Of a stretch of 17,907 nucleotides of DNA, positions 1-7,472 are shown one piece after another (positions within the stretch are counted from its first letter, which is position 1; each line of letters starts with the position of its first letter). This DNA is from an uncultured Collinsella sp. Its GTDB lineage: Bacteria > Actinomycetota > Coriobacteriia > Coriobacteriales > Coriobacteriaceae. Under the pieces are notes generated by a model. The model made no database searches and was not told where the DNA came from. It was given only the letters and a program-made list of their open reading frames with translations. The stretch lies in NCBI GenBank assembly GCA_900539035.1, contig UQAU01000037.1, positions 1-17,907 on the forward strand, written 5' to 3'. The translations under genes and the position numbers were made by a program.

Positions 1-689
1 ACGCCCTTGTCCTCGCCCTTTTTGGAAAGCGTGACCTGACGGCTCTCGAGCACGTCAAAGATGGTCTCCGCAAAATCGAAGAGCTCATGCGACAAAGGCA
101 GCGTCTTTCCCACCATGGGGTTCTTGGAGCGCCTGTCCACATCAATCAATCCGGTCGAGGGAACGGCGGTGCAGAGCTCCGCAGCCTCGTCTTTCTCAAA
201 ACGCAACTCGTAGTCCGTATAGGACTCGCCCTCGTCGAGCGGACACCTAAAGCCGGGGTGTCCACCGATAAAGAACGGCATGTCCTCGGTGCCCTCGTTG
301 GTAACCTCATAGGAGACACGCACGGCGGCGTCCTCGAGCGTATAGCGGGCGACAAGTTTAAACGGATACGGATAATCGCTCAGCAGCGCGGCGTTATCCT
401 CGGATGCCAGGCACATAGCCAGCTCGTTTGTGCTTTGGCTCAACAGCTTCCACTCCTGCTTGCGCGCAAAGCCGTGGCGGGCGAGCTTCACATGATGTCC
501 GGCAAACGTCATGGCGCTGTTATCGCGCAAACCTCCGCAAATCGGGAAGCAAATCGGTGCCTGGCCGGACCACACGGCGGGATCGCCCTGCCACAAGTAC
601 TCGCGACCTCCAGCCTCAATCGAGGTAAACGAGCCGCCGGCCGTGGAGACCTTGATAGAAATCGAATCGTTGGAGAGAGCGTATTCCAT
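1..689 (-). CDS. Aldose 1-epimerase (galactose mutarotase) family protein, 3' end cut by window edge
   Basis: The minus strand reads without a stop from ATG at 689 to the window edge, giving 229 codons. The start MEYALSNDSIS follows an AAAGGA ribosome site. The protein resembles the LacX-like branch of the aldose epimerase superfamily: an early GGSFTSIEAGGREYLW stretch, an NSAMTFAGHHVKLARHGFAR region containing the His of the family's RHGFAR motif, and GGHPGFRCPL, the second conserved His segment, around residue 145-155. The family catalyses anomer interconversion of free aldoses or acts on phosphosugars in the cytoplasm. About 60-70 residues should lie beyond the window. It lies divergent to the flavodoxin gene, with 156 bp between them. 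A galM-like gene also accompanies agaS and a mannose-family PTS in the pneumococcal bga operon, so a role with the sugar genes here is possible, although it is not co-transcribed with them. Family is confident; substrate unknown. Confidence 0.88.
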   Translation of the reverse strand, partial: MEYALSNDSISIKVSTAGGSFTSIEAGGREYLWQGDPAVWSGQAPICFPICGGLRDNSAMTFAGHHVKLARHGFARKQEWKLLSQSTNELAMCLASEDNAALLSDYPYPFKLVARYTLEDAAVRVSYEVTNEGTEDMPFFIGGHPGFRCPLDEGESYTDYELRFEKDEAAELCTAVPSTGLIDVDRRSKNPMVGKTLPLSHELFDFAETIFDVLESRQVTLSKKGEDKG

Positions 690-845
690 TGCCCATCCTT
701 TCGAACAACTGCTTTTTGCTCGCAAGTACCCGTCTCGGCCCTAACCAAAGGACAAACCCGCACGTTCATCGATGCGTCCGGTATCCCAGCCATGTAACGG
801 GGTACCATACAGACATTGATGCAATTACAGCTGAAAGGCCTTCTT

Positions 846-1430
846 ATGCGAACCATCATCCTTTATGCCTCACGCCACCACGGCAATACGAAAAAGCTCG
901 TGGACGCCATCGTTGAGGCACACCCCGAAATCGATACCCTCGATGTGAAGTCACTCGGTAAAAACGAGTACCCCGACCTGCACGAATACCATCTGATTGG
1001 CGTCGCCACGGGCATCTATTACTCCGAGATCGACAAAGATATGGCGCGCGTGCTCACGAACGTGCTGCAGCCGCAGGACAAGGTGTTTGGCCTTATGACC
1101 TACGGTGGCAAAAACAAGTGGTACGGCAAGGATATCGATGGCATCTGCCGCATGAGGCAGGCCATCTTTATGGGTGTCTACGGCTGCCCCGGCTTTGATA
1201 CGTGGGGGCCGTTCAAACTCACCGGCGGTGTCCAGAAGGGGCACCCAACTGCCGAAGAGATTAAGGGCGCCGTCGATTTCTTCGACAAAATCGAAGATGA
1301 GTACGGCGACATCATCGTCGAAGAGTACGCCAAGCGCGAGAAGCGTCTAGCATACGAAAAGGAGCATCCCGCGGGGGGTCTTGTGGCCGGCGTCAAGCGC
1401 ACGGCAAAGAAGATCGCTAACAAGCTGTAA
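846..1430 (+). CDS. Flavodoxin-family protein
   Basis: A 194-residue protein. ATG at 846 is preferred over the in-frame ATG at 816 because GAAAGG lies 8 bases before it and the N-terminus then begins directly with the first strand, MRTIILYAS. Residues 9-16 (SRHHGNTK) sit where flavodoxins carry the FMN-phosphate loop, usually (S/T)xTGNT; the HHGNT variant is atypical but keeps G-N-T. GLMTYGG (82-88) matches the loop stacking near the isoalloxazine. The segment GFDTWGPFKLTGG...KGHPTAEEI (116-138) is typical of a group of anaerobe flavodoxin-like proteins. The last 35 residues are Lys/Arg-rich and look like an amphipathic extension. It probably binds FMN and carries electrons or acts as a small reductase; the partner is not evident. 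It is transcribed alone, divergent from the epimerase and ending at a hairpin terminator. Confidence 0.85.
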   Translation: MRTIILYASRHHGNTKKLVDAIVEAHPEIDTLDVKSLGKNEYPDLHEYHLIGVATGIYYSEIDKDMARVLTNVLQPQDKVFGLMTYGGKNKWYGKDIDGICRMRQAIFMGVYGCPGFDTWGPFKLTGGVQKGHPTAEEIKGAVDFFDKIEDEYGDIIVEEYAKREKRLAYEKEHPAGGLVAGVKRTAKKIANKL

Positions 1431-1461
1431 CTGTTAAGGTGCTTTTGAGCGTTTAACCCAT

Positions 1462-1497
1462 ACGGCGGGTCCGAGCAGATTCGGGCCCGCCGTCCTT
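1462..1497 (+). terminator. Rho-independent terminator of the flavodoxin gene
   Basis: A 13-bp stem (left arm 1462-1474, right arm 1481-1493, one G-U pair) with a 6-base loop is followed by CCTTTTC. It lies between the convergent flavodoxin gene and nagA. The U run favours plus-strand termination; on the minus strand no U run follows the stem. Confidence 0.8.
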
Positions 1498-1505
1498 TTC
1501 TATCG

Positions 1506-2675
1506 TTACTCGGTAAAGGCGTTGCCGACGCTCTGGCCGCCAACATACGTCTCGACGAGGGTGAGCTCATGGTCGAACACGACAAAGTCGGCGTCGCGAC
1601 CCGGCATGATGCTGCCGCACTTATCCTCGATGTGCGCGGAGCGTGCCGGCACCTCAGTTGCCATGCGAATGGCGATATCGGCGCTGGCGATGCCCCAGTC
1701 GACGATGTTCTTGACGCCCTGGGCAAGCGTGAGCACCGAGCCGGCAATGCTCTTGCCGTCGGCGAGCCAGCACAGGTTGTCCTTCATGATGACGTCCATG
1801 CCGCCACTGGTGTAGCTGCCCTCGGGCATGCCGCCGCAACCCAGGCAGTCGGTGATGAGTACCGTGTGCTGCCAGCCCTTTGCCTGCAGCAGCGCCTTGA
1901 TGGCGGCAGGGTTTACGTGCTTGCCGTCACAGATGATCTCGGCGTAGGTCTCGGGCGTAGACATGGCAGCACCCACGACACCGGGCTCACGGTGATGCAG
2001 ACCGCGCTGGCCGTTATAGGTATGCGTAAAGCAGCTGGCACCGGCATTGATAGCGGCGATGCACTCATCGTAGGTGGCGTCGGAGTGACCGATGCTGGTC
2101 ACCACGCCCTTGGCGTTCAGAGCAGCCGCATAAGCAGCGGCACCATCGCGCTCGGCGGCCATGGCGCTCTTAACGATGCGACCGCCCGCAGCCTCCTGCC
2201 ACTGGTCGAAGACCCCCTCGGAGGGATCGATAAGATAAGCGGGGTTCTGCGCGCCCACGTGCTTCATGGTAAAGAAGGGGCCCTCCAGGTAGATGCCCTG
2301 AATGCGTGCACCGCAGAAGTCGGGGCCGCGACCCTCGTCCGCCTGAGCGATGGCGGCGCAGGCATCCTTGATCTGTTCGACGCCATCGGTGAACGTCGTG
2401 GGCAGCCAGCTGGTGGTACCGCGACGGGCGAGCTCGGTTGAGCTGATATCGATGCCCTCGGGATCGTTATCGGTAGTTGAGTGGTTGTAGAAGCCATGGA
2501 TGTGAGTATCGACCATACCCGGTGCGATCCACGATCCCGTGTAGTCCTTAATCTCACAAGAGGGCTCGTCGGCCTGCCAGGCGCCAAAAACGCCATCCTC
2601 GACCATAAGATAGCCGCCCAGTTGCGGGCCTGCCGGCAAGAAGAACTTGTCAGCCTTAATTGCGTACGTGCTCAT
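1506..2675 (-). CDS. nagA: N-acetylglucosamine-6-phosphate deacetylase (possibly acting on GalNAc-6-P)
   Basis: A 389-residue cytoplasmic amidohydrolase of normal length for NagA. ATG at 2675 is chosen over an in-frame GTG two codons earlier because GAGGAG sits 5 bases before the ATG and would overlap the GTG. Motifs in order: DTHIHG (56-61) metal site, LEGPF (130-134) with the metal-binding Glu131, GHSDAT (196-201) with His197, FTHTYN with His218, GKHVNP (251-256), and ITD with catalytic Asp276. A C-terminal beta-sandwich strand ends in GRDADFVVFD. NagA removes acetate from N-acetylhexosamine-6-phosphate, giving the amine used by the deaminase. The downstream partner here is AgaS rather than NagB, so the substrate may be GalNAc-6-P (AgaA-like role) or both epimers. 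It has its own 117-bp upstream gap containing the agaS terminator, so its promoter is probably separate; no clear GntR operator was seen there. Confidence 0.93.
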   Translation of the reverse strand: MSTYAIKADKFFLPAGPQLGGYLMVEDGVFGAWQADEPSCEIKDYTGSWIAPGMVDTHIHGFYNHSTTDNDPEGIDISSTELARRGTTSWLPTTFTDGVEQIKDACAAIAQADEGRGPDFCGARIQGIYLEGPFFTMKHVGAQNPAYLIDPSEGVFDQWQEAAGGRIVKSAMAAERDGAAAYAAALNAKGVVTSIGHSDATYDECIAAINAGASCFTHTYNGQRGLHHREPGVVGAAMSTPETYAEIICDGKHVNPAAIKALLQAKGWQHTVLITDCLGCGGMPEGSYTSGGMDVIMKDNLCWLADGKSIAGSVLTLAQGVKNIVDWGIASADIAIRMATEVPARSAHIEDKCGSIMPGRDADFVVFDHELTLVETYVGGQSVGNAFTE

Positions 2676-2733
2676 ATGCACTCCTCGCTTCTAAAGCAGT
2701 TGACTGTGGTAATGCTTATACCCAGCTCACGTA

Positions 2734-2774
2734 AAACAAAAAGCGCCCGCCCGCCGTTATGAGCGGACGGGCGC
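2734..2774 (-). terminator. Rho-independent terminator of agaS
   Basis: Arms 2743-2754 and 2763-2774 form a 12-bp GC-rich stem. On the minus strand the single mismatch becomes a G-U pair and the stem is followed by TTTTTGTTTT. Both features point to minus-strand termination just after agaS and before nagA. Confidence 0.88.
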
Positions 2775-2792
2775 CCTTACAGGGGGACGCGA

Positions 2793-3959
2793 TTAAGCGG
2801 TGAAGGGGTGAATCGTCACGCCCTTAACCACGCGGTTGACCGTGCCGGTGGGGCTCGGCGTATCGGGCGTGTTGCCCACGCGGACGGAGTTGAGCAGGCT
2901 GATAGCCTGGGCAAACATCACGAACGGCAGAGCAAGGTAACCCTCGGGAAGTGCCTCGTAGCCCTTAAAGGTGAAGGACTCACCCTCATAGACGGTGGCA
3001 CCTTCCTGCTGAACGGCGATGGTGTGCTGAGCGATCTCGTCGCCACCGATCTCGTTGAGGATGTCGATGTCGTACTGACGGGTGTAGGCGTCGTTATTGA
3101 CGAACACGAAGACGAGCGTCTTATCGTCGACGAAGGACTTAGGTCCATGACGATAGCCCATGGAGGTGTCGTAGGAAGTAGCGACCAGACCGTGAGCGAG
3201 CTCGAGGATCTTGAGCTGGCTCTCCTGAGCAAGGCCACCGAAGGAGCCAGAACCCAAGTAGGTCACGCGGTTGAAATCGCCAGCCAGGTAATCGGCGATC
3301 TCAGGCTCACGGGAGATGACCTCCTCGCCCATCTTGGCAATCGTCTCGACCCACTCGGTCTTCTGCTCGTCAGAGGCAGTGTCGAAAATAAGGGTGGAGA
3401 GCAGGGTCATGCAGGAATAAGAACCGGTCATGGCGAAGCCCTTGTCGTTGGCGCGCGGAATGAGCAGCGTCAGCGCATTGGGATCATCGGCAGACTCGAC
3501 GGCAAGCTTGCCCTCGGGAGCGCAGGTGATGTTGAGGAACTTGACGTTGTGGACGAGCTCCTTGGCAACGGCAACGGCGGCAAGGCTCTCGGGGCTGTTG
3601 CCAGAGCGGGCAAAGGAAACCACGAGCGTGGGATCCTCGGCGCGCAGGAAGTCGCGCGGGGCGCTCACGATGTCGGTCGTGGCGATGGGCTTAAAGTCGT
3701 AGAGATCAGTGTTGCCAGCGTGACGCAGGTACGGGGCGCAGGTATCGCCAACGTAGTCGGACGTACCGGCACCGGTGAAGACAACGGACAGACGGCCCTC
3801 GCCCATAGCGCGAGCCTCGGCCAGGAAGGCCTCGATGGCCTCCTTGTTCTCGCGATAGATGTTGAGCGTATCACGCCAAAGCTCGGGCTGCTGAGCAATC
3901 TCGGCCGTGGTGATCTGGGCGCCGAGCTCGGTGAGCTCCTCGACACTCTTTTCGAACAT
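2793..3959 (-). CDS. agaS: SIS-domain aminosugar-6-phosphate deaminase/isomerase, AgaS type
   Basis: A 388-residue protein with two sugar-isomerase (SIS) domains, the usual AgaS length. Start ATG follows AGAGAGG. SIS domain 1 spans about 55-190, with the phosphate loop GAGTS (63-67) and the Ser-rich SFARSGNSPES (115-125). SIS domain 2 begins near 230 (YLGSGSFGG) and contains YRHGPKS (269-275), the position of the catalytic Glu/His segment in GlmS-like isomerases. The C-terminus (NTPDTPSPTGTVNRVVKG) is the AgaS signature. Experimentally studied AgaS enzymes deaminate and isomerise galactosamine-6-phosphate to tagatose-6-phosphate and ammonia, although some members take glucosamine-6-phosphate. 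It has its own promoter and operator upstream (3999-4034), follows the GntR gene, and ends at a strong terminator. With nagA and the PTS it forms an amino-sugar route; tagatose-6-P kinase and aldolase are not in this window. Confidence 0.9.
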   Translation of the reverse strand: MFEKSVEELTELGAQITTAEIAQQPELWRDTLNIYRENKEAIEAFLAEARAMGEGRLSVVFTGAGTSDYVGDTCAPYLRHAGNTDLYDFKPIATTDIVSAPRDFLRAEDPTLVVSFARSGNSPESLAAVAVAKELVHNVKFLNITCAPEGKLAVESADDPNALTLLIPRANDKGFAMTGSYSCMTLLSTLIFDTASDEQKTEWVETIAKMGEEVISREPEIADYLAGDFNRVTYLGSGSFGGLAQESQLKILELAHGLVATSYDTSMGYRHGPKSFVDDKTLVFVFVNNDAYTRQYDIDILNEIGGDEIAQHTIAVQQEGATVYEGESFTFKGYEALPEGYLALPFVMFAQAISLLNSVRVGNTPDTPSPTGTVNRVVKGVTIHPFTA

Positions 3960-3998
3960 TTTTAATACCTCTCTCTAGAAGTAATCCTCTGACGTGCA

Positions 3999-4004
3999 AT
4001 TATA
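3999..4004 (-). promoter_or_regulatory. agaS promoter, -10 element TATAAT
   Basis: A perfect TATAAT on the minus strand lies 40 bp before the agaS start codon. No good -35 hexamer is visible; the expected -35 position touches the operator at 4021-4034. A repressor bound there would block polymerase directly. Confidence 0.7.
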
Positions 4005-4020
4005 CACTTCGGTTGGTTAT

Positions 4021-4034
4021 CTGGTAGTAACCAG
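4021..4034. promoter_or_regulatory. GntR-family operator at the agaS promoter (CTGGT-AGTA-ACCAG)
   Basis: A perfect 5-bp inverted repeat with a 4-base spacer. It matches the layout of sites for NagR/DasR-type GntR regulators (ACTGGTCTAGACCAGT-like, known for the family). The 13-base core CTGGTAGTAACCA recurs exactly at the PTS promoter (8314-8326). The adjacent gntR gene makes its product the likely ligand. Confidence 0.75.
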
Positions 4035-4073
4035 TTAAATGCAAAGAATCACCATATGGAAACGATGCGAGCA

Positions 4074-4805
4074 CTAGTTGCTGCGCTGGTGGTAAACCTT
4101 GTATTTAAACTGATCGGCACGAGCAACCGAGAGTGTGTACTCCACTACCTCGTTTGACTCGTTATACGTAGTCCTGACCAAATCGAGCACAGGCGAGCCC
4201 TCGACAATTCCCAAAAGGTGGGCGTCGGTGGGACGGGCTATGCTCGCATAGAACTCCTCTTCGGCCACGCGAATCTTTTGCTGAAAGTCCTGCTCAATCA
4301 CATCGTAAAGCGGCTTACGCTCCAGCAGCGGTCGCTTTAGGGACAGAAATTGACGAACCGGTAGATAGCTGCGTTCGACCATCATGGGCATGTTATCGGC
4401 AGAACGAAGGCGCTTAAGCTTAAAAATGCGATCACCGATACGCAATCCCATATGCTCGGCCAGATTCTTATCGGCCTCCATCTCGCAAAACTCGAGAATC
4501 GTGGTCTCGGGGTCGCGACCCATCGCGCGCATCTGCTCGGTAAAGCTGTAGGACTGCATAAGATTGGTCGCCTTTGCCGAACGGTCGGTCACAAAGGTAC
4601 CGCGACCGTGCTGCCGAACCACCAGTCCTAAACGCTCCAGTTCCTGCAGAGCCAGGCGTACCGTAGTGCGCGAGAGACCATAGCGCTCCGAAAGTTCGCG
4701 CTCGGAAGGAATCATGTCACCGGCGCGATATTCATGGTCAATCTTTTCGGTCAAAATATCGACCAGCTGATCGTACAGCGGTTGCTTACGCGCTCCGATC
4801 GCCAT
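4074..4805 (-). CDS. GntR family (HutC/NagR-like) transcriptional regulator with UTRA effector domain
   Basis: A 243-residue regulator of typical HutC-subfamily length; ATG follows GGGAGG. Residues 8-76 form the winged helix-turn-helix: PLYDQLVDILTEKI, the invariant-type IPSERELSERYGLSRTTVRLALQELERLG recognition region, and the wing RQHGRGTFV. Residues 95-235 form a UTRA domain, the chorismate-lyase-like pocket that in NagR/DasR binds phosphorylated amino sugars. It stands between the PTS operon and agaS, all on one strand, and both flanking units carry the same inverted-repeat operator, so it probably represses both until GlcN-6-P, GalN-6-P or an acetylated form binds. A weaker ACTACC-containing sequence before its own start (4831-4844) may allow autoregulation. 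No terminator was seen between it and agaS, so some read-through into agaS is possible. The effector is inferred. Confidence 0.92.
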   Translation of the reverse strand: MAIGARKQPLYDQLVDILTEKIDHEYRAGDMIPSERELSERYGLSRTTVRLALQELERLGLVVRQHGRGTFVTDRSAKATNLMQSYSFTEQMRAMGRDPETTILEFCEMEADKNLAEHMGLRIGDRIFKLKRLRSADNMPMMVERSYLPVRQFLSLKRPLLERKPLYDVIEQDFQQKIRVAEEEFYASIARPTDAHLLGIVEGSPVLDLVRTTYNESNEVVEYTLSVARADQFKYKVYHQRSN

Positions 4806-4890
4806 CCTATCCTCCCTTTTGCTCGAATTCGGCTAACTACCTAGGGTGTTATGCATTATCTGTCTGCCACACCCGAATCATTAAGAAAAC

Positions 4891-4924
4891 AAAAGCCGCG
4901 CGCTCTTTCGAGCACGCGGCTTTT
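4891..4924 (-). terminator. Rho-independent terminator of the PTS operon
   Basis: Arms 4891-4905 and 4910-4924 form a 15-bp stem closed on the minus strand by a GAAA tetraloop. The minus strand continues as TTTTGTTTTC, and the one mismatch is G-U in that direction. It lies between the EIID stop and gntR. Confidence 0.9.
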
Positions 4925-4948
4925 AACATACACATGGCTTAAGGGGTC

Positions 4949-4977
4949 GGGGTGTGAGCCGCGTAGGGACACACCCC
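4949..4977 (-). other. Second hairpin after the EIID stop codon
   Basis: GGGGTGTG (4949-4956) pairs perfectly with CACACCCC (4970-4977) around a 13-base loop, 14 bases after the EIID stop. No U run follows, so it is more likely a 3'-end stabilising or pause hairpin ahead of the true terminator at 4891-4924. Confidence 0.55.
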
Positions 4978-4990
4978 TCAAGCTAGAGCC

Positions 4991-6073
4991 TTACCAGATG
5001 CTCGGCCAGAGACCAAGCGGGCCAGCGCCCAGGATGCCAAGGACGAAGAGCAGGAGAATGCCCTTGGTCGGGGTCCAGCTGTGCTTAGCGAACATGTAGT
5101 AAAGCAGCAGCGTAAGCATAAGCGGGACGAGCTTCGGGACGATGGTGTTGAGGGTGTCGGCAACAGAGAAGTTGACCGGATCCTCGGTAACGGTGCCGTA
5201 GGTCACGGACTCCATGCCGTTGCCCAGATCGGTGACGCCGCACTCGACAGCGTTGCCGTCGGCATCGGAAGCGGTAAGGGCGTTGCCGTCCTTATCGGTC
5301 ATGGCGATAGTACCGGCCTCAGCGGTCTCGGTATCGATGCCCTCCATACCGGTGAAGCTCTCGGCCTCCTTCTCGGAGACGATCACGGTAGTAGCGGAGA
5401 GGCCACGGGTGGTGCCGTTGGGGATCTGGAGGTTGATCTGGGTGCCACCCATGGTGACGACCAGGCAACCGACGACGAAGACGCCCATGATGGAAGCGGC
5501 ACGCGTGAAGGCCTGCATGTTGGCAGTCAGAGCGTCAATAGCGCTGGTGCCAAGCTTGTAGGACCAGTTCATGAGCCAGAAGCGCAGAGCGAACTGGACG
5601 ACGTTGAAGATCACCAGGAAGATGATCGGTGCAGCGGCGTTGCCGTTGATGGCCATGTTGGAGGTGATGCCGGCCGTGATAGGCACGAGCGTCAGCCAGA
5701 ACAGGGCGTCACCGATACCACCGAGCGGGCCCATTGCGGCGACGCGGACGGCGCGGATCGTGGGGATGTCAACCTTGTTCTGCTCGAGCGAAAGCACGAT
5801 ACCCATAACAAAGGTGACGAGGAACGGGTGAGTGTTGAAGAACTCCAGGTTGTGGCTCATGGAAGCCGCGAGGTCGTTCTTGTTGGTGTGGATCTTCTCC
5901 AGACCGGGGATGATGGAGTAGAGCCAGCCAGCGGCCTGCATGCGCTCGTAGTTGAACGATGCCTGCAGGAAGCAGGAGCGCCAAGCCATCTTGTTGAGGG
6001 TCTTCTGGTCGAGCTGCGGAGCAGGAGTGAGATCCTCGTAGTGCTCCGGGATCACATACTCATTAGATGCCAT
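4991..6073 (-). CDS. PTS mannose/fructose/sorbose family EIID, with a long internal insertion
   Basis: A 360-residue membrane component. The ATG at 6073 is chosen because it has AGGTGA 8 bases upstream and overlaps the EIIC stop by 11 bases; an upstream in-frame start would lie deep inside eiiC. The N-terminal cytoplasmic part (LDQKTLNKMAWRSCFLQASFNYERMQ, 22-47) and GPLGGIGDALFW (115-126) are EIID hallmarks. Hydrophobic segments lie near 147-168, 192-210 and 312-329, and the protein ends in GILGAGPLGLW. With EIIC it forms the sugar channel of the PTS. Most EIID proteins are about 270-300 residues; this one carries about 90 extra hydrophilic, acidic and Thr/Gly-rich residues (roughly 212-305) between hydrophobic segments. 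That region probably faces outside, as does the variable loop of ManD in lactic bacteria. It is the last gene of the PTS operon. Confidence 0.93.
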   Translation of the reverse strand: MASNEYVIPEHYEDLTPAPQLDQKTLNKMAWRSCFLQASFNYERMQAAGWLYSIIPGLEKIHTNKNDLAASMSHNLEFFNTHPFLVTFVMGIVLSLEQNKVDIPTIRAVRVAAMGPLGGIGDALFWLTLVPITAGITSNMAINGNAAAPIIFLVIFNVVQFALRFWLMNWSYKLGTSAIDALTANMQAFTRAASIMGVFVVGCLVVTMGGTQINLQIPNGTTRGLSATTVIVSEKEAESFTGMEGIDTETAEAGTIAMTDKDGNALTASDADGNAVECGVTDLGNGMESVTYGTVTEDPVNFSVADTLNTIVPKLVPLMLTLLLYYMFAKHSWTPTKGILLLFVLGILGAGPLGLWPSIW

Positions 6074-6863
6074 CTTCGAAGTCACCTCCGTCAGAAACAG
6101 CTGCACCCTTCAGCTCGGTCTGCTGCTGGAAGTCCCAGAAAGCAATGCCGAAGCCGATGAGAGCGAGGATGAGCAGGGCAGGGGTTGCCAGAGAATCGTT
6201 GGCAACGGTGATGAGCGCGAGGCCAAAGCCCATGAGGAAGAAGCCCCACATATCGCGGTTCATCATAACCTTGAGCAGGACGGCGAAGCCGACGAAGCGC
6301 ATCATGCCGCCTGCAGCGGACAGACCGGTCTGCAGCCAAGTCGGGATGGCAGCGGCGATGGTCTGACCGATGGTGGCGCCAGCGATGAAGAACAGGGTGA
6401 CGACGACGGCGAAGATCAGGCCGAGCAGAGCCATGGCGAAGTAGTTCAGGCGCTCGATGCCCTTGGTGTCCGCGTTATGAGCCATGTTATCGGCCGTGGA
6501 CATAAGCGGGGACATAAGCGTGAAGACCAGGGTAACACCAAGCTGGCCGAGCAGAGCGAACGGAATGGCGAGGCCGACTGCCGCGTTGGGCTCGAGGCCC
6601 GTGGCGATAGCGAGAATGGCTGCCATGATGCCGCCAATGACGGCGTTAGGCGGCTGAGCGCCTCCGATCGGCATGTTGCCGATCGTCATGAGCTGATAGG
6701 TACCACCCACGAGAAGACCGGTGTTGAGGTCGCCAAGGATAAGACCGATGACGGCGCCGGTGACGATGGGCTGATAGAGAGACTCGAGGAAGTCAAACTG
6801 GTCGATTGCCGCGATGAACGTAACAACGAAGACCAGGGCGACCTGAATGATCGAGAATTCCAT
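6063..6863 (-). CDS. PTS mannose/fructose/sorbose family EIIC
   Basis: A 266-residue integral membrane permease subunit of normal length, preceded by a strong GGAGGAG site. It starts MEFSIIQVALVFVVTFIAAIDQFDFLESLYQPIVTG, typical of AgaC/ManY. The conserved GDLNTGLLVGGTYQLMTIGNMPIGGAQPPN segment (44-73) carries the family's substrate-site residues. Several further hydrophobic helices follow (about 75-115, 140-165, 190-205, 208-242), and the C-terminus is short, acidic and cytoplasmic. EIIC and EIID translocate the sugar while EIIB phosphorylates it. The 3' end overlaps the EIID start by 11 bases, implying translational coupling. Nearby AgaS and NagA suggest an amino-sugar substrate, but specificity cannot be read from this sequence alone. 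Confidence 0.95.
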   Translation of the reverse strand: MEFSIIQVALVFVVTFIAAIDQFDFLESLYQPIVTGAVIGLILGDLNTGLLVGGTYQLMTIGNMPIGGAQPPNAVIGGIMAAILAIATGLEPNAAVGLAIPFALLGQLGVTLVFTLMSPLMSTADNMAHNADTKGIERLNYFAMALLGLIFAVVVTLFFIAGATIGQTIAAAIPTWLQTGLSAAGGMMRFVGFAVLLKVMMNRDMWGFFLMGFGLALITVANDSLATPALLILALIGFGIAFWDFQQQTELKGAAVSDGGDFEDGI

Positions 6864-6915
6864 CTTGCTCCTCCTTTCAAAATGTATGTACGCACTTTGG
6901 ATTTCACGTACAGAA

Positions 6916-6937
6916 TGTCAGGGTTTCACTCCTGACA
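6916..6937 (-). other. Intercistronic hairpin between EIIB and EIIC
   Basis: A perfect 7-bp stem, TGTCAGG/CCTGACA, with an 8-base loop sits in the only sizeable gap (90 bp) inside the PTS operon. There is no U run, so it is not a classical terminator. It may mark an mRNA processing or stability site that sets different amounts of the soluble and membrane subunits. Confidence 0.45.
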
Positions 6938-6953
6938 ACGTGGATCACGAGGA

Positions 6954-7436
6954 TTACGAGAAGAGCTTGCTCGTGTCCTCAACAGGCGTGCTCGGAACGC
7001 GCCTGATCTCCAACTCCACCCCCAATTCCTGCAGCTCTTTAAACGCAGCGACATCCTCGTCGTTAACTGCGACGGAGGTGGCGACTTGGCGCTTTCCTTC
7101 CGACATGTGCATGTTGCCGATGTTTACCTTCTTTATAGGCACACCGCCCTTGACGAGCGTAAGCACGTCTTCCGGTGTTTCGGCCACGATGAAGATCTTC
7201 TGGCGCGGGCTCGCCTTGCCAATGACGTCGATGGTCTTCTGCAGGGAGAAGAAACGCGTAGCGACGCCGGCGGGAGCGGCCATCTTCATGAGGTTCTGGC
7301 GCATGGTGTTGGTCGCCACGTCGTCGTTGGCGACGAGGATGAGGTTGGAGCCCAGAGTGGAGTTCCACTGGGTGGCAACCTGACCATGAACCAGTCGGTT
7401 ATCGATGCGGGTAAGAAGAATGTTGGGTTCTGCCAT
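6954..7436 (-). CDS. PTS mannose/fructose/sorbose family EIIB
   Basis: A 160-residue cytoplasmic phosphotransfer protein of normal family length; AAAGGA lies about 11 bases before ATG. The active-site segment RIDNRLVHGQVATQW (10-24) contains the phosphorylated His17. Later family segments are present: LILVANDDVA (32-41), VPIKKVNIGNMHMSEGKRQV (99-118) and a final ELEIRRVPSTP. It accepts phosphate from EIIA and passes it to the sugar bound in EIIC/EIID. It lies between yajC and eiiC in the operon. As a separate EIIB polypeptide (not fused to EIIA), it follows the layout of the Aga/Lev type rather than E. coli ManX. Substrate specificity is uncertain. Confidence 0.95.
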   Translation of the reverse strand: MAEPNILLTRIDNRLVHGQVATQWNSTLGSNLILVANDDVATNTMRQNLMKMAAPAGVATRFFSLQKTIDVIGKASPRQKIFIVAETPEDVLTLVKGGVPIKKVNIGNMHMSEGKRQVATSVAVNDEDVAAFKELQELGVELEIRRVPSTPVEDTSKLFS

Positions 7437-7472
7437 GTTAATCAGCTTCCTTTCGTTATTTGCTGACGACAG

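Noticed and set aside
2682..2740. Possible GntR operator before nagA (CTGGG...ACCACAG)
   Set aside because: The half-sites are too far apart and imperfect compared with the two good operators.
2808..3965. A long open reading frame on the plus strand covering the whole of agaS in antisense
   Set aside because: It mirrors the codon bias of agaS, has no ribosome site or recognisable domain, and its composition (Gly/Val/Asp/Leu-rich) is that of a reverse-complement shadow.
5081..6160. A 359-codon plus-strand open frame antisense to EIID
   Set aside because: Its product is a His/Asp/Gly-rich low-sense sequence typical of antisense frames in GC-rich genes; the minus strand encodes clear EIID motifs.
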